From: Nocardia cyriacigeorgica | GTDB taxonomy: Bacteria > Actinomycetota > Actinomycetes > Mycobacteriales > Mycobacteriaceae | DNA: 64,000 nt | Direction of reading: 5' to 3' | Assembly (NCBI RefSeq): GCF_029868385.1 | Contig: NZ_JARWNX010000024.1 | Coordinates: 1 to 64,000 of the forward strand | Shown: positions 27,700 through 38,433 of the stretch, piece by piece | How positions within the stretch are numbered: the stretch's first letter is position 1 | Layout: every line of letters begins with the position of its first letter | The notes under the pieces: model-generated | The model's database searches: none | What the model saw: the letters and a program-made list of their open reading frames with translations, nothing else | What the model was told of the DNA's origin: nothing | Translations under genes and position numbers: made by a program

Positions 27700-28737
27700 A
27701 TGGCACCACAGGCGTACGACCGCGACAAGGCGCTCGAGCTCGCCCTGGCTCAGGTGGAGAAGAGCTTCGGCAAGGGCGCGGTGATGCGGCTCGGCGAGGA
27801 GGCCCGGCAGCCGGTGTCGGTGATCCCCACCGGCTCGATCGCGCTGGACGTGGCCCTCGGCATCGGTGGCCTGCCGCGCGGGCGTGTGGTGGAGATCTAC
27901 GGCCCGGAAGCCTCGGGTAAGACCACCGTCGCCCTGCACGCGGTGGCCAACGCCCAGGCCGCGGGCGGTGTCGCGGCGTTCATCGACGCCGAGCACGCGC
28001 TCGACCCGGACTACGCCCGCAAGCTCGGCGTCGACACCGACGCGCTGCTGGTCTCCCAGCCCGATACCGGTGAGCAGGCCCTGGAAATCGCCGATATGCT
28101 GGTCCGCTCCGGCGCCATCGACATCATCGTCATCGACTCCGTCGCCGCGCTGGTACCGCGTGCGGAAATCGAAGGCGAGATGGGCGACAGCCACGTCGGC
28201 CTCCAGGCCCGGCTGATGAGCCAGGCGCTGCGCAAAATGACCAGCGCGCTGAACAATTCCGGCACCACCGCCATCTTCATCAACCAGCTGCGCGAAAAGA
28301 TCGGCGTCATGTTCGGCTCACCGGAGACCACCACCGGTGGTAAGGCGCTGAAGTTCTACGCCTCGGTGCGCCTGGACGTGCGGCGTATCGAGACCCTCAA
28401 GGACGGCAGCGATGCGGTCGGCAACCGCACTCGGGTGAAGGTCGTCAAGAACAAGGTGTCGCCGCCGTTCAAGCAGGCCGAGTTCGACATCCTCTACGGA
28501 CACGGCATCTCCAAGGAGGGCTCGCTCATCGATATGGGTGTCGAGCAGGGCTTCATCCGCAAATCCGGTTCCTGGTACACCTATGAAGGAGATCAGCTGG
28601 GGCAGGGTAAGGAGAACGCCCGTAAGTTCCTGCTGGACAACATCGACGTCCGCGACGAGATCGAGAAGAAGATCAAGGAGAAACTCGGCATCGGCGCCGA
28701 TGTGACGGCGAGCGAAGAGGTCCCCGCCGATTTCTGA
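27700..28737 (+). CDS. recA: Recombinase RecA
   Basis: 345 residues. It catalyses strand exchange in homologous recombination and triggers LexA self-cleavage. Walker A is GPEASGKTT, followed by the conserved [10 protein letters not shown] and [22 protein letters not shown] segments and the L2 loop region [20 protein letters not shown]. No intein interrupts it, unlike M. tuberculosis RecA. The ATG at 27700 gives the standard N-terminus. Two DNA-damage promoters precede it, and recX follows. Confidence 0.98.
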   Translation: MAPQAYDRDKALELALAQVEKSFGKGAVMRLGEEARQPVSVIPTGSIALDVALGIGGLPRGRVVEIYGPEASGKTTVALHAVANAQAAGGVAAFIDAEHALDPDYARKLGVDTDALLVSQPDTGEQALEIADMLVRSGAIDIIVIDSVAALVPRAEIEGEMGDSHVGLQARLMSQALRKMTSALNNSGTTAIFINQLREKIGVMFGSPETTTGGKALKFYASVRLDVRRIETLKDGSDAVGNRTRVKVVKNKVSPPFKQAEFDILYGHGISKEGSLIDMGVEQGFIRKSGSWYTYEGDQLGQGKENARKFLLDNIDVRDEIEKKIKEKLGIGADVTASEEVPADF

Positions 28738-28822
28738 TCCACGGCGCACCCGCTTCACCTCGCGGGAAGTCACTTCGCAGGCAGATGCGGCGCCGGAGGC
28801 GTCGGCTGATCCGGTCGCCGAT

Positions 28823-29689
28823 ATGCGACGGCAGCTGGCGCGCCTCGGCGTCGACATCGCTGAGACCACCGGTCTCCGGCCGGACGGCCAGAAACCGGGA
28901 CGGACCCGCGCGGCCGATGGTGGTTCGGCCGATGCGGGTGTACTGGGAACTCGGTCGGGCAGGTCCGATCCGCAGCGGACAGGCTCGACCGAGTTCTCCA
29001 GGCGGGGTCGAGGTGGGCACTTCTCCGACGATGACGGTGCACGGGATACGTCGGACAGTGCCGCACCGCGGGGCCGGCGGCGAGGTGGTCGTTCCCGAGC
29101 GTCGGACATCTCGCCAGCGGCGCGATCGGAAGGTGACGACACCGGTGCCACGAGAGTCGACGGCGCACAGGCGGAGCGCGAGCCGGGCGGCACGGTCGAG
29201 CAGGCGAAAGACGCGTGCCTGCGGCTGCTGGCCGTCCGCGCCCGCAGCCGGGCCGAACTCGCCCAACGATTGGCCGCCAAGGGATACACCGCCGAAGTGA
29301 GCGAACAAGCCCTCGACCGGCTCACCGAGGTCGGCCTCATCGACGACGCCGCCTTCGCCCAGCAGTGGGTGCAGTCCCGGCACACCTACTCCGGCAAAGG
29401 CCGTCAAGCACTGGCCCAGGAACTACGCCGCAAAGGCGTATCTCGAGACGACGCAGCCCCCGCCCTCGCCGCCGTCACCACCGACGACGAACACGCCCGC
29501 GCCACCGAACTCGTCCGCCGCAAACTCCGCACCATGCCCGCGAACCTCGACCGCGACAAGGCCATCCGCCGCCTCGTCGCCATGCTCGCCCGCAGAGGCT
29601 ACAACCCATCCACCGCCTACACGGTCGTCAAAACCGAACTCGACACCGCAGCCGAAGGCCGATGCTCCTCCGAACCCCCAACCGATTGA
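28823..29689 (+). CDS. recX: Regulatory protein RecX with long N-terminal extension
   Basis: RecX binds RecA filaments and inhibits them. The C-terminal 155 residues are the typical three-helix repeat protein: CLRLLAVRARSRAELAQRLAAKGYT, LTEVGLIDDAAFAQQWVQSR, KGRQALAQELRRKGV and a final RRLVAMLARRGY. About 130 preceding residues are Arg/Ser/Gly/Asp-rich and disordered, well beyond the usual 160-200 residue protein. The ATG at 28823 is the first in frame; the true start may be later. It lies 85 bases after recA. Confidence 0.87.
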   Translation: MRRQLARLGVDIAETTGLRPDGQKPGRTRAADGGSADAGVLGTRSGRSDPQRTGSTEFSRRGRGGHFSDDDGARDTSDSAAPRGRRRGGRSRASDISPAARSEGDDTGATRVDGAQAEREPGGTVEQAKDACLRLLAVRARSRAELAQRLAAKGYTAEVSEQALDRLTEVGLIDDAAFAQQWVQSRHTYSGKGRQALAQELRRKGVSRDDAAPALAAVTTDDEHARATELVRRKLRTMPANLDRDKAIRRLVAMLARRGYNPSTAYTVVKTELDTAAEGRCSSEPPTD

Positions 29690-29873
29690 CCTAGTCGTAG
29701 CCGCTGCGTAGTGGGGCATTTCGCGGCTATACGGCGGCTGCGATGGCAGCGACCGATTACCTCGAGAGTGTGAATATGAGGGTCGCAGAAGCGAGGATGG
29801 TGGCATTCGAGCGGCGCGGACACGACCTCGCGATCAGCGGATTGCGATCGAAACTGCCGGGCGGAAAGGCGAT

Positions 29874-29908
29874 CGGCGCACAGGTCGCGACTCGCGACCT
29901 GTGCGCCG
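29874..29908. terminator. Perfect 16-bp stem between recX and gluD ends
   Basis: CGGCGCACAGGTCGCG (29874-29889) pairs fully with 29893-29908 around an ACT loop. It lies between converging genes, 13 bases beyond the gluD stop, and has no U-tract. A GC-rich bidirectional terminator is the likely role. The 233 bases between recX and gluD hold no convincing gene. Confidence 0.65.
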
Positions 29909-29921
29909 AATAGGGTGCCGG

Positions 29922-30821
29922 CTATGGGGCCTTGGTGATGTCGACTCCGGGGGCGGCGTCGGTGATCACCGAGTCGGCGGCCACTACGGTGCCGCCGCCC
30001 TTGCGGCGGCGGGAGCGTAGGCGGCGTTCGAGCCAGGTGGCGACCTGGGACAGGGTCATGTTCAGCAGGATCATGATGATGGCGACCACGATCAATGCGG
30101 GGATGGTGTTGGAGTTGGCGGCGCCGAGCTGCAAACCGTTGCGGACCACCTCTTCGTAGGTGATGACGTAACCGAGCGCCGAGTCCTTCAACGCCACGAC
30201 CATCTGCGAGATCAGCGCGGGCAGCATGGCGGTGATGGCCTGTGGGAGCAGCACCAGGCGCATCAGCTGGCCCTTGCGCATGCCGAGCGCCGCTGCGGCC
30301 TCGGTCTGGCCCTTGGGCAGCGAGCGGATACCGGCTCGTACGATCTCCGCGATGACCGACCCGTTGTAGATGGTCAGCGCGGTGACCACCGCACCGAGCG
30401 CCAGATACTCCGATTCGAACACGTTGTACTCGGAGTACAGCGCGAACAGGAAGATCATCAGGATCAGCACCGGAATCGCGCGTGCGATCTCGACGACCGC
30501 ACCGGCGACCCAGCGCACCGAACGGTGATCCGAGAGCCGGGCGATACCGAAGATCATGCCGAGCACCATCGCGAAGACGATGGACAGCACCGCGGCAACA
30601 ATCGTGCCGCGCAGACCGGGCAGCAGATAGGTCGTCCAGACGTCCGCCTCGAGGAACGGCTTCCACTTGTCGGCGTCGAACTGCCCCTGCTCGTCGAAGC
30701 CGCGGTAGACGAACCACCCCGCCAGGATCACCACGGCGAGCACGATCACCGAATAGATGATGTTGCGCACCCGCGCCGCGGGACCGGGCGCATCGAACAG
30801 AACCGACGGTTCGCGGCTCAT
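29922..30821 (-). CDS. gluD: Glutamate ABC transporter permease GluD
   Basis: 299 residues with an N-terminal membrane helix, a periplasmic stretch, then the polar amino-acid permease core: RGTIVAAVLSIVFAMVLG, ARAIPVLILMIFLF and the EAA motif EAAAALGMRKGQLMRLVLLPQA contacting the ATPase. The Ala/Arg-rich C-tail is disordered. It overlaps gluC by 4 bases and is last in the gluABCD operon for glutamate uptake (corynebacterial naming). Confidence 0.92.
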   Translation of the reverse strand: MSREPSVLFDAPGPAARVRNIIYSVIVLAVVILAGWFVYRGFDEQGQFDADKWKPFLEADVWTTYLLPGLRGTIVAAVLSIVFAMVLGMIFGIARLSDHRSVRWVAGAVVEIARAIPVLILMIFLFALYSEYNVFESEYLALGAVVTALTIYNGSVIAEIVRAGIRSLPKGQTEAAAALGMRKGQLMRLVLLPQAITAMLPALISQMVVALKDSALGYVITYEEVVRNGLQLGAANSNTIPALIVVAIIMILLNMTLSQVATWLERRLRSRRRKGGGTVVAADSVITDAAPGVDITKAP

Positions 30822-31498
30822 CGGGCCACCTCGAATCGTTTGGCGATGTAGCCGAACAGCAAGCCCATCGGCAGGGTCAGGATGACGAAGCCGAGCGCGA
30901 AGATCGCACCGATCGCCAGCAGCGCGGCCTCGGTGTCGAGCATCTTGGCCATCAGGAACGAGGCCTCGGCCACGCCGATGGCGGAGGCCACGGTCGAGTT
31001 CTTCGTCAACGCGATCAGCACACTGCCCAGTGGCGCGATCACCGAACGGAAGGCCTGCGGCAACACGATCAGTCGCAGGTTCTGGAGGAAACCGAGGCCC
31101 AGCGAGCGGCCCGCCTCCGACTGGCCGAGCGGCACCGTGTTGATGCCCGCGCGCAAGGACTCGCAGACGAAGGCCGCGGTGTAGACGCTCAGGCCGACGA
31201 CCGCCCACCGGAAGTTGTTCTCCGCCAGCGAGTCGGGTCCTTCGGCGGCCAGTTTGACGCGCAGCGTCGAATACAGGCCGATGGAGCAGAACACCAGGAT
31301 CAGCGTCAGCGGCGTATTACGGAACACGGTGACGTAGAACGTGCCGACCCAGCGCGCCACCGGGACCGGTGAGACCCGCATGGCGGCGACGATGGTGCCG
31401 AGCACCAGCGCGCCGATCGCGGAGAACACGGTCAGCTTGATGGTGACCCAGAACGCGTCGAGCAGTTGGGAGTCGTACTCAGAGATCAAATCGAACAC
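30818..31498 (-). CDS. gluC: Glutamate ABC transporter permease GluC
   Basis: 226 residues with about five membrane helices and the EAA loop EAGRSLGLGFLQNLRLIVLPQAFR. It begins MFDLISEYDSQLLDAFWVTIKLTVFSA, as usual for this permease class. It pairs with GluD to form the channel. It overlaps gluD (ATGA), and a 99-base gap separates it from gluB. Confidence 0.93.
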   Translation of the reverse strand: MFDLISEYDSQLLDAFWVTIKLTVFSAIGALVLGTIVAAMRVSPVPVARWVGTFYVTVFRNTPLTLILVFCSIGLYSTLRVKLAAEGPDSLAENNFRWAVVGLSVYTAAFVCESLRAGINTVPLGQSEAGRSLGLGFLQNLRLIVLPQAFRSVIAPLGSVLIALTKNSTVASAIGVAEASFLMAKMLDTEAALLAIGAIFALGFVILTLPMGLLFGYIAKRFEVAR

Positions 31499-31597
31499 GG
31501 TGGGTGCGCGCCTCCGATCGTGAAATGAGGAAAGGACCGGCGATCGGATGACCGAGCGGTGGGCGCATGACGACGCCCACCGCGATCGATCATCGGA

Positions 31598-32437
31598 TCA
31601 GTACCGGTCCACCTGCGGGGCGGGCGGCGTGGGGTAGCCAGCCGCGCGGCCGACCGAATCCTGGAAGGCCTTGTCCCAGGCGCCTTCGGCGATCATCGCC
31701 TCGATCGCGTCGTTGATCTTGTCGCGGCTTTCCTGATCGCCCTTCTTCAGGCCGATCCCGTAGTTCTCGGTGGTGAACCGCTCACCGACCAGCTTGTAGC
31801 GGCCCGGCGTCTGCGCGGCGTAACCGGCGAGGATGATGTCGTCGGTGGTCATCGCACCGACCGCGCCACTGTTGAGACCCTCGAGGCACAGCGAGTAGGT
31901 GTCGTAGGTCTGCAACTGCGTATCGGGGAAGTTCTTCTCGATGTTCTGGGCCGGGGTGGAACCCTTGACCGAGCACACCGTCTGACCTGTGATCGTGTCC
32001 GGACCGGTGATATCGGTATTGCCCGCGTTCACCAGCAGGCTCTGGCCCGCGATGTAGTATGGCCCGGCGAAATCGACCTTCTCCTTGCGCTGATCGGTGA
32101 TCGAATAGGTGGCGACGATGAAATCGACCTGACCGTTCTCGATCAGCGTTTCGCGCTGCGCCGACGGAGCCTCCTTGAAGGTGATCCCGTCGGGTTGCAC
32201 GCCGAGCTTGGCCGCGACATAGCGGGCCACCTCGACATCGAAGCCGCTGTAGGTGCCGTCGGTATTGCGCTGACCGAGACCCGGCTGATCGAATTTGATG
32301 CCGATGGTCAGCTTGCCTTCCTTGGCGTGGTCGAGAGCGGATTTGTCGTCTCCGCTACCGCAGCCCGCAGTGGTGGCGGCGGCCAGAGCCAGGGCGATGG
32401 CCCCGACTCCGAGACGGAGCGCACGGTTGATCCTCAT
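31598..32437 (-). CDS. gluB: Glutamate-binding lipoprotein GluB
   Basis: 279 residues. It has a signal peptide with lipobox TTAGC, so it is attached to the outer face of the membrane by Cys26. The solute-binding family 3 pattern is visible: LTIGIKFDQPGLGQRNTDGTYSGFDVEVARYVAAKLG and FIVATYSITDQRKEKVDFAGPYY. It captures glutamate for GluCD. The order on the minus strand is gluA, gluB, gluC, gluD. Confidence 0.94.
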   Translation of the reverse strand: MRINRALRLGVGAIALALAAATTAGCGSGDDKSALDHAKEGKLTIGIKFDQPGLGQRNTDGTYSGFDVEVARYVAAKLGVQPDGITFKEAPSAQRETLIENGQVDFIVATYSITDQRKEKVDFAGPYYIAGQSLLVNAGNTDITGPDTITGQTVCSVKGSTPAQNIEKNFPDTQLQTYDTYSLCLEGLNSGAVGAMTTDDIILAGYAAQTPGRYKLVGERFTTENYGIGLKKGDQESRDKINDAIEAMIAEGAWDKAFQDSVGRAAGYPTPPAPQVDRY

Positions 32438-32494
32438 CGAGTTCCTTCTTCCCTCATTCGGTTTTCGATGGTGGTCGGTGGGCGGCTCGGCAGC

Positions 32495-33292
32495 TCAGTG
32501 ACTGAGAATTTTGCCGAGGAAGTCCTTGGCCCGATCGGACTTCGGGGTGGTGAAGAACGCTTCCGGCGCGGCGTCCTCGACCACTTGACCGTCTGCCATG
32601 AACAGCACCCGGTTTCCTGCTTTGCGGGCGAAGCCCATCTCATGGGTGACCACCAGCATGGTCATCCCTTCTTTGGCCAGCGACACCATGACTTCGAGGA
32701 CCTCGTTGACCATCTCGGGGTCGAGCGCGGAGGTCGGCTCGTCGAACAGCATCACCTTGGGATTCATCGCCAATGCGCGCGCGATGGCGACGCGCTGCTG
32801 CTGACCACCCGACAGTTGCGCCGGGTACTTGTCGGCCTGGTTGGCGATGCCGACCCGCTCGAGTAGCTCCATGGCCTTGGTGCGGGCGCCGTCTTTCTTG
32901 ATCTTGCGCACCTTCATCGGCGCCAGCATGACGTTCTCGAGGATCGTCTTGTGCGCGAACAGGTTGAACGACTGGAACACCATGCCGACATCGGCGCGCA
33001 GCGCGGCCAGGCCGCGGCCCTCGGCGGGCAGCGGCACACCGTCGACGGCGATATCGCCGGTGTCGATCGGCTCGAGCCGATTGATGGTGCGGCACAGCGT
33101 CGATTTGCCGGACCCTGACGGGCCCAACACGATCACGACCTGCCCTTTGGGCACCTCGAGGTTGATATCACGCAAGACGTGCAGAGCACCGAAGTGCTTA
33201 TTGACGTTGCGCATCGAGATCATCGGTGGCGCCGTGGCGTCCCCGCTGTCGGCGTCCCCGGTCGTTCCGGGCGCGTCGGTGGCGTCGGTCAT
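32495..33292 (-). CDS. gluA: Glutamate ABC transporter ATPase GluA
   Basis: 265 residues. Walker A is GPSGSGKST, the Q-loop MVFQSFNLF, signature LSGGQQQR, Walker [15 protein letters not shown] and the switch VVTHE are all intact. About 24 N-terminal residues (Asp/Ala/Thr-rich) are additional; an internal ATG ([12 protein letters not shown]) could be the real start. It is the first gene of the operon, divergent from miaB with a 236-base gap that should hold both promoters. Confidence 0.94.
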   Translation of the reverse strand: MTDATDAPGTTGDADSGDATAPPMISMRNVNKHFGALHVLRDINLEVPKGQVVIVLGPSGSGKSTLCRTINRLEPIDTGDIAVDGVPLPAEGRGLAALRADVGMVFQSFNLFAHKTILENVMLAPMKVRKIKKDGARTKAMELLERVGIANQADKYPAQLSGGQQQRVAIARALAMNPKVMLFDEPTSALDPEMVNEVLEVMVSLAKEGMTMLVVTHEMGFARKAGNRVLFMADGQVVEDAAPEAFFTTPKSDRAKDFLGKILSH

Positions 33293-33528
33293 GGTCCTGA
33301 CCTTAAGCGGAAATCACGGATTTGCGCGTCTTTCCGTGACACACCGAGTCGCCGCGCCGAATCGACATGTCGCCGTAACCTGGCGGCCAGCTGCGGGGGT
33401 TCGTGCCGCCCGCGGGTCCGCCCGGATCTCCCGACGCCCGCGGCATCCGCCGGTGACCTGCGGCACGACGGCCGCGCGGGGGTCGATGCGGCGCGAACCC
33501 GGCACAGGGCAGCCCGTACCCTGGACGG

Positions 33529-35088
33529 GTGGATTCGATCGGACAGGCAGTAGCGCATCCCGCCCTGGTCCCGGCGGAGTCGGGCGCACGCAGTTACGAG
33601 GTCCGCACCTTCGGCTGCCAGATGAACGTGCACGATTCCGAGCGCTTGTCCGGCCTGCTCGAGGATGCGGGTTATGTGCGGGCCGCCTCGGGACAGACGG
33701 CCGACCTGGTGGTGTTCAATACCTGCGCGGTACGCGAGAACGCCGACAACAAGCTCTACGGCACCCTCGGCCATCTCGCGCCGATCAAGGCCGAACGGCC
33801 GGGGATGCAGATCGCCGTCGGCGGCTGCCTGGCGCAGAAGGACCGCGATACCGTCGTGCGCAAGGCGCCGTGGGTCGACGTGGTGTTCGGCACCCACAAC
33901 ATCGGATCGCTGCCGGTGCTGCTGGAGCGCGCCAGGCACAACGACGAGGCCCAGGTGGAGATCCTGGAATCGCTGGAGGCCTTCCCGTCGACGCTGCCCG
34001 CCAAACGGGAGTCGGCCTATGCGGGCTGGGTGTCGATCTCGGTCGGCTGCAACAACACCTGCACCTTCTGCATCGTGCCCGCGCTACGCGGTAAAGAAGT
34101 CGACCGCCGTCCCGGCGATGTGCTCGCCGAGGTACAGGCCCTGGTCGATCAGGGTGTACTGGAAGTGACCCTGCTCGGCCAGAACGTCAACTCCTACGGC
34201 GCCTCGTTCGCCGATCCCGAGCAGCCGCGCGACCGCGGCGCCTTCGCCAAACTGTTGCGCGCCTGCGGTGGCATCGACGGATTGGAGCGGGTCCGGTTCA
34301 CCTCACCGCATCCGGCCGAGTTCACCGACGATGTGATCGAGGCGATGGCGCAGACCCCCAATGTCTGCCCGCAGCTGCATATGCCGTTGCAGTCGGGTTC
34401 GGACCGGGTGCTCAAGGCGATGCGCCGCTCCTACCGGCAGGCCCGCTTCCTCGGCATCATCGAGAAGGTCCGCGCGGCGATGCCGCATGCGGCGATCACC
34501 ACCGACATCATCGTCGGCTTCCCCGGCGAGACCGAGGAGGATTTCGAGCAGACCCTCGAGGTGGTCCGGCAGGCGCGATTCACCAGCGCGTTCACTTTCC
34601 AGTACTCCAAGCGTCCCGGTACCCCGGCTGCGGATATGCCCGATCAGCTGCCCAAACAGGTCGTGCAGGATCGCTACGACCGGCTGATCGCAGTGCAGGA
34701 AGAGGTGTCCCTCGCCGCCAATCGCGCGCTCATCGGCACCGAGGTGGAGCTGCTCGTCGCCGACGGCGCGGGGAAGAAGAACGCCGCGACCGCACGGATG
34801 AGCGGCCGGGCCCGTGACGGACGGCTGGTGCATTTCCGGCCGGAATCGGCGGAGCGGATCCGGCCCGGCGACATCGTCACCGTCGATATCACCGGCGCCG
34901 CGCCGCATCATCTGATCGCCGACGCACCGCTGCGCACCCATCGGCGCACCCGCGCGGGCGATGCCCACGAACGCGGCACCACGCCCAAGACCGAGCCCAT
35001 CGGCGTCGGCCTCGGCCTGCCGCGCATCGGCGCACCCGCACCGGAACCGGTCGCCGCCGCTGGCTGCGCCACCGGATGCGGGACATGA
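33529..35088 (+). CDS. miaB: tRNA-2-methylthio-N6-dimethylallyladenosine synthase
   Basis: A radical-SAM methylthiotransferase that completes ms2i6A37 in tRNAs. The 519-residue protein has the N-terminal cluster cysteines in FGCQMN (Cys30), NTCAVRE and GGCLAQ, the radical-SAM motif CNNTCTFC, and a C-terminal TRAM domain ([31 protein letters not shown]). A Pro/Ala-rich tail follows. The start is GTG 33529. It overlaps the next membrane gene by ATGA; miaA, which makes its substrate, lies 3.3 kb downstream. Confidence 0.97.
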   Translation: MDSIGQAVAHPALVPAESGARSYEVRTFGCQMNVHDSERLSGLLEDAGYVRAASGQTADLVVFNTCAVRENADNKLYGTLGHLAPIKAERPGMQIAVGGCLAQKDRDTVVRKAPWVDVVFGTHNIGSLPVLLERARHNDEAQVEILESLEAFPSTLPAKRESAYAGWVSISVGCNNTCTFCIVPALRGKEVDRRPGDVLAEVQALVDQGVLEVTLLGQNVNSYGASFADPEQPRDRGAFAKLLRACGGIDGLERVRFTSPHPAEFTDDVIEAMAQTPNVCPQLHMPLQSGSDRVLKAMRRSYRQARFLGIIEKVRAAMPHAAITTDIIVGFPGETEEDFEQTLEVVRQARFTSAFTFQYSKRPGTPAADMPDQLPKQVVQDRYDRLIAVQEEVSLAANRALIGTEVELLVADGAGKKNAATARMSGRARDGRLVHFRPESAERIRPGDIVTVDITGAAPHHLIADAPLRTHRRTRAGDAHERGTTPKTEPIGVGLGLPRIGAPAPEPVAAAGCATGCGT

Positions 35089-35939
35089 GCGAGCCGCACC
35101 ACGAACCCGGTGACCCACAGGACGACGGCAGGTCCCGCCCCGACGACCAGCCATCCGCGGCCGACGGCCCGGCCACATCGGATGCCAGCTCCGGCACCGC
35201 GTCCACCGACGGCGCCGCAGGTCGCCGCACGGAAGACGAGTCCAGCGGTGGCGCCCCCGCTCGATCAGGCTCGGCCGAATCCCGCGATAGCGGTGCGGAA
35301 CAGCCCGTGCCACCCGAACCCGACAACACAGCCGAAGGAAACGAGGACTCCGTGAGCTCGGTGGAGCAGACCGACGATTTCGAACAGTTCCGCGACGATC
35401 TGGACGCGGTCGAACGCCGGATCGCCGGTGAGATCGACCCCGGTGTGCGCGCGATGGTCGTCGCCCTCGCGGTGTTCGCGCTGCTGGTGTCGCTGGTGCT
35501 GCCGCATGCCGGTGCCGCCCGCGGGTTCGATGTGCTGCTGTTCTCGGAGGCCGCGGTGACCGAGCACATCGGTCTGCCCTCCCGCATCTTCGTCTGGTTC
35601 GTCGTGGTGTTCGGTATCGGATTCTCGCTGCTGGCGCTGATGACCCGGCGCTGGGTGCTGGCGTGGATCGCGGTCGCCGGTTCGGCGATCGCCAGCGCGT
35701 TCGGTGTGTTCTCGATCTGGCATCGGCAGACACCGGGCCTGAACAACTATGTGGGTGCGGGACCCGGTATCGGCCTGGTGGTCGGCACCATCGCCGCGGT
35801 CGTGCTGACCTTCCACTGGGTTCGGGTCGTCTGGAGCCGCACCGCATTGCAGCTGGCCGCCGAGGAGCAGCGGCGCATCGCAGCCGCCGCCGAGGAGGAC
35901 CGGGACCGGCGCAGGTTGCGCGGCGACAGCGACTCCTGA
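35085..35939 (+). CDS. Conserved membrane protein after miaB (Rv2732c-like)
   Basis: 284 residues. The first 100 are acidic, Ser/Asp/Glu/Pro-rich and disordered; a coiled stretch [21 protein letters not shown] leads into four membrane helices (about 122-240) with short loops and a C-terminal basic coiled coil ([23 protein letters not shown]). Position and topology match Rv2732c of unknown function. The ATG overlaps the miaB stop (ATGA). A bidirectional terminator follows. Confidence 0.82.
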   Translation: MSEPHHEPGDPQDDGRSRPDDQPSAADGPATSDASSGTASTDGAAGRRTEDESSGGAPARSGSAESRDSGAEQPVPPEPDNTAEGNEDSVSSVEQTDDFEQFRDDLDAVERRIAGEIDPGVRAMVVALAVFALLVSLVLPHAGAARGFDVLLFSEAAVTEHIGLPSRIFVWFVVVFGIGFSLLALMTRRWVLAWIAVAGSAIASAFGVFSIWHRQTPGLNNYVGAGPGIGLVVGTIAAVVLTFHWVRVVWSRTALQLAAEEQRRIAAAAEEDRDRRRLRGDSDS

Positions 35940-35987
35940 CTGCGATTGGGCGCCGGACGCATAGTCCACCGAACGACTGCACCACGA

Positions 35988-36021
35988 GAAGGCGCACCCG
36001 GCCGATGCCGGGTGCGCCTTC
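35988..36021. terminator. Bidirectional terminator between 35085 and DUF349 genes
   Basis: A 15-bp perfect stem (35988-36002 with 36007-36021) with a CGAT tetraloop lies between converging genes, followed on the plus strand by GTCTCGTCT. It is very stable and placed as expected. Confidence 0.82.
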
Positions 36022-36038
36022 GTCTCGTCTACGACAGG

Positions 36039-37412
36039 TCAGCGGTTACTGACCGCACCTTCGGCCGCTTCGGCCCATTCCCGCCACTGTTTGGCCTGCT
36101 CGAGCGCCTTCTCCGCATCGCGGGTCTTCCCGGCCGCGGTGGCCTTGGCGGCCTGCTCCTCGAACTGCGCGACGCGCTCGCGGAACTGCGCGGCCCGCGC
36201 CATGGCCTCGGGATCGGTGCGCCGCCACTGCGCGTCGGCAGCCTCGCGGACCCGCTTCTCGATGGTGCGCAGCTTGCCTTCCAGCTCCTGCATCCGCTCA
36301 CGCGGCACCTTGCCGATGGCGTCCCATTTGTCCTGGAGTTCACGCAGTGCCGCGCGGGCGCCGTCGAGACCGTGCGCGGGATCGATATGGGCGTAGGCGG
36401 CGAGCAGCTCCTCCTTGGCGGTGGCGTTCTGCTCGAACTCCGCGTCTCGTTCGGAGGCCGCGGCATTACGGGCGGCGAAGAACACGTCCTGGGCGCTCTT
36501 GAATCGCCGCCACAGTGCCTCGTCGGCTTCACGCGGCGCGCGTCCGGCGGCCTTCCATTCGGTGAGCAGATCGCGGAACACCGCGGCGGTGCCCGCCCAA
36601 TCGGTGGAACCGGACAGCTCCTCGGCCCGCGCGCACAGATCCTCCTTGCGGGTCTTGGCGGCGGCGCGTTCCCGATCGAGTTCGGCGAAATGGGCGCCGC
36701 GACGGCGATTGAACGCCTCGCGTGCCTTCGAGTACCGCTTCCACAGCGCGTCGTCGACCTTGCGGTCCACCCCGCGGATGGACTTCCACTCATCGAGGAT
36801 CTCGCGCAGCCGATCACCGGCGGCCTTCCACTGGGTGGATTCGGCGGCGATGCGCTCGGCCTCCGCGGCCAACGCCTCCTTGCGCTCGGTGTGTTCGTGC
36901 CTGGCGCGCTCCTTCTCCTCCTTGGCGTGCGCGGCCGCTTCCTCCGAATGCTCGGCGATGGCCTGCAACCGTCGCGCCAGGCCCTCGATATCACCGATGA
37001 CGGCGGCGGTGGGCAGCGATTCGGCGATGGTCAGCGCCGCGGCCTTGGTCTTGCGGGCATCGGCACCCGCGGCCAGCCGGGCTTCCAGCAGCGCGACCTC
37101 GGTGGCCAGATCGTCGAAGCGGCGGCCGAAATGGGCAAGGCCCTCGGCGGCATCGCCCGCCTGCCAGGAGCCGACCTCGCGTTCACCATCGGCGGTCTTG
37201 ACCCAGGCGGTGCCGTCCTCGTCGACGCGGCCCCATTCGCTGGGGTCGGTGACCGTGGGGACGATGACCGGATGCGGATGCTCGTGCGACGCGCCGGGCG
37301 GTGGTTTGACGGCGTGCGGTTTCGGGTGGGGAGTGCCGCCGGGTTTCGGCGTTCCGGACGGTCGCGGGGTGGTGCCGGGGCCGGGTTTCGCGGTTCCGTT
37401 GCTGTCGGTCAT
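36039..37412 (-). CDS. DUF349 domain protein
   Basis: 457 residues. A Pro/Gly/Thr/His-rich N-terminus (1-50) is followed by long coiled-coil DUF349 repeats, each with a W-x(8)-R-type core such as [52 protein letters not shown] and [20 protein letters not shown]. It corresponds to Rv2731. The biochemical function is not established. The ATG at 37410-37412 is clear; it converges on the miaB unit. Confidence 0.9.
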   Translation of the reverse strand: MTDSNGTAKPGPGTTPRPSGTPKPGGTPHPKPHAVKPPPGASHEHPHPVIVPTVTDPSEWGRVDEDGTAWVKTADGEREVGSWQAGDAAEGLAHFGRRFDDLATEVALLEARLAAGADARKTKAAALTIAESLPTAAVIGDIEGLARRLQAIAEHSEEAAAHAKEEKERARHEHTERKEALAAEAERIAAESTQWKAAGDRLREILDEWKSIRGVDRKVDDALWKRYSKAREAFNRRRGAHFAELDRERAAAKTRKEDLCARAEELSGSTDWAGTAAVFRDLLTEWKAAGRAPREADEALWRRFKSAQDVFFAARNAAASERDAEFEQNATAKEELLAAYAHIDPAHGLDGARAALRELQDKWDAIGKVPRERMQELEGKLRTIEKRVREAADAQWRRTDPEAMARAAQFRERVAQFEEQAAKATAAGKTRDAEKALEQAKQWREWAEAAEGAVSNR

Positions 37413-37677
37413 TGCTCCTCGTCCCTGCCGCGCGTCACGGCTGCCTGGTTACGCCCTAGCTCATCCCATTGAACCCGGTCCGAGCCCTAGAAACCACATC
37501 GATCGACCATGCACCGCGGTGTGGCACCACGGACCCCGACCCGCGATGACCTGGGTTGGAGTACCTCGAACACTAGCAATTGCGGCCCGATTTCCGGCAG
37601 AGACACTCGAACCCGCGCCCGCGCACCGGGACTGGTGGGCCGCTGGGCCGTTCCGGCGGGCGACTACCGTTGACGAC

Positions 37678-38433
37678 GTGTTCTGTCTAGCGGCCCTCGT
37701 TCCGTCGCCGCCGATCCTGGTTCCCGAGCTGTGCGGTGGCCTCACCGCGGGTGCGGCGGTCGCCGAGGTGCGTGCGGCGACGCTGGCCGCCGTCGGTGAG
37801 CTGGCGGCGGTGACCTCGCACTGGACCGTGCTCGGCGTCGGCGCATGCGACCGGGTGGCCGGACCGGAGACGGTCGGCTCCTTCCGTGGTTTCGGGGTGG
37901 ATCGTGCCGTCGCGTTCACCGGCACCGGACCGGCCACGACCGGCGCCGATCCCGAGCTACCGCTTCCGGTGCTGATCGCGGCGTGGCTGCGCGAACAGGT
38001 CGCGCCGGACGCGGTCGCCGACGCCTGGATCGTGGCCGCCGACAGTCCGGTCGATCGATGCGCGGAGCTGGGTGCGAAACTGCGCGCCGAACTGGACGCC
38101 GATCCGCGACCGCACGGGGTGCTCGTCGTCGCCGACGGAGCCACCACCTTGTCCACATCCGCGCCCGGCTACTTCCATCCACGCGCCGCCGACCGCCAAG
38201 CCGTGCTGGAGAACGCGTTGAGCGCGGGCGACCGCGGCGGCCTGCTCGCGCTGGACCCGGCCGAATGCGCCGAGGTGGGCCTCCAGGGGCGGGCCGCCTA
38301 CCAGATGCTGGCCGGTGTGTTCGCCGCCGACGCGACCGATCCCGCTGTCGATACCCGTTATCAGGACGCACCATTCGGTGTGGGCTATCAGGTGAGCGTA
38401 TGGCGCCCGGACACCGGAGTGGGGCAGCGGTGA
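37678..38433 (+). CDS. Class III extradiol dioxygenase subunit B-like protein
   Basis: 251 residues beginning [15 protein letters not shown], the pattern of LigB-type extradiol dioxygenase folds (AMMO1/Memo-like). Ala-rich throughout, with [16 protein letters not shown] and [28 protein letters not shown]. The GTG start at 37678 fits the family start. The canonical metal His pair is not evident, so enzymatic activity is doubtful. It overlaps miaA by GTGA and occupies the Rv2728c position. Confidence 0.78.
   Translation: MFCLAALVPSPPILVPELCGGLTAGAAVAEVRAATLAAVGELAAVTSHWTVLGVGACDRVAGPETVGSFRGFGVDRAVAFTGTGPATTGADPELPLPVLIAAWLREQVAPDAVADAWIVAADSPVDRCAELGAKLRAELDADPRPHGVLVVADGATTLSTSAPGYFHPRAADRQAVLENALSAGDRGGLLALDPAECAEVGLQGRAAYQMLAGVFAADATDPAVDTRYQDAPFGVGYQVSVWRPDTGVGQR

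Noticed and set aside
27700..28737. Intein in RecA
   Set aside because: The protein is continuous at 345 residues with all motifs adjacent, so no intein is present.
29776..29913. 45-codon plus-strand frame between recX and gluD
   Set aside because: Its end lies inside the 16-bp hairpin, no ribosome site is evident and the sequence resembles no family.
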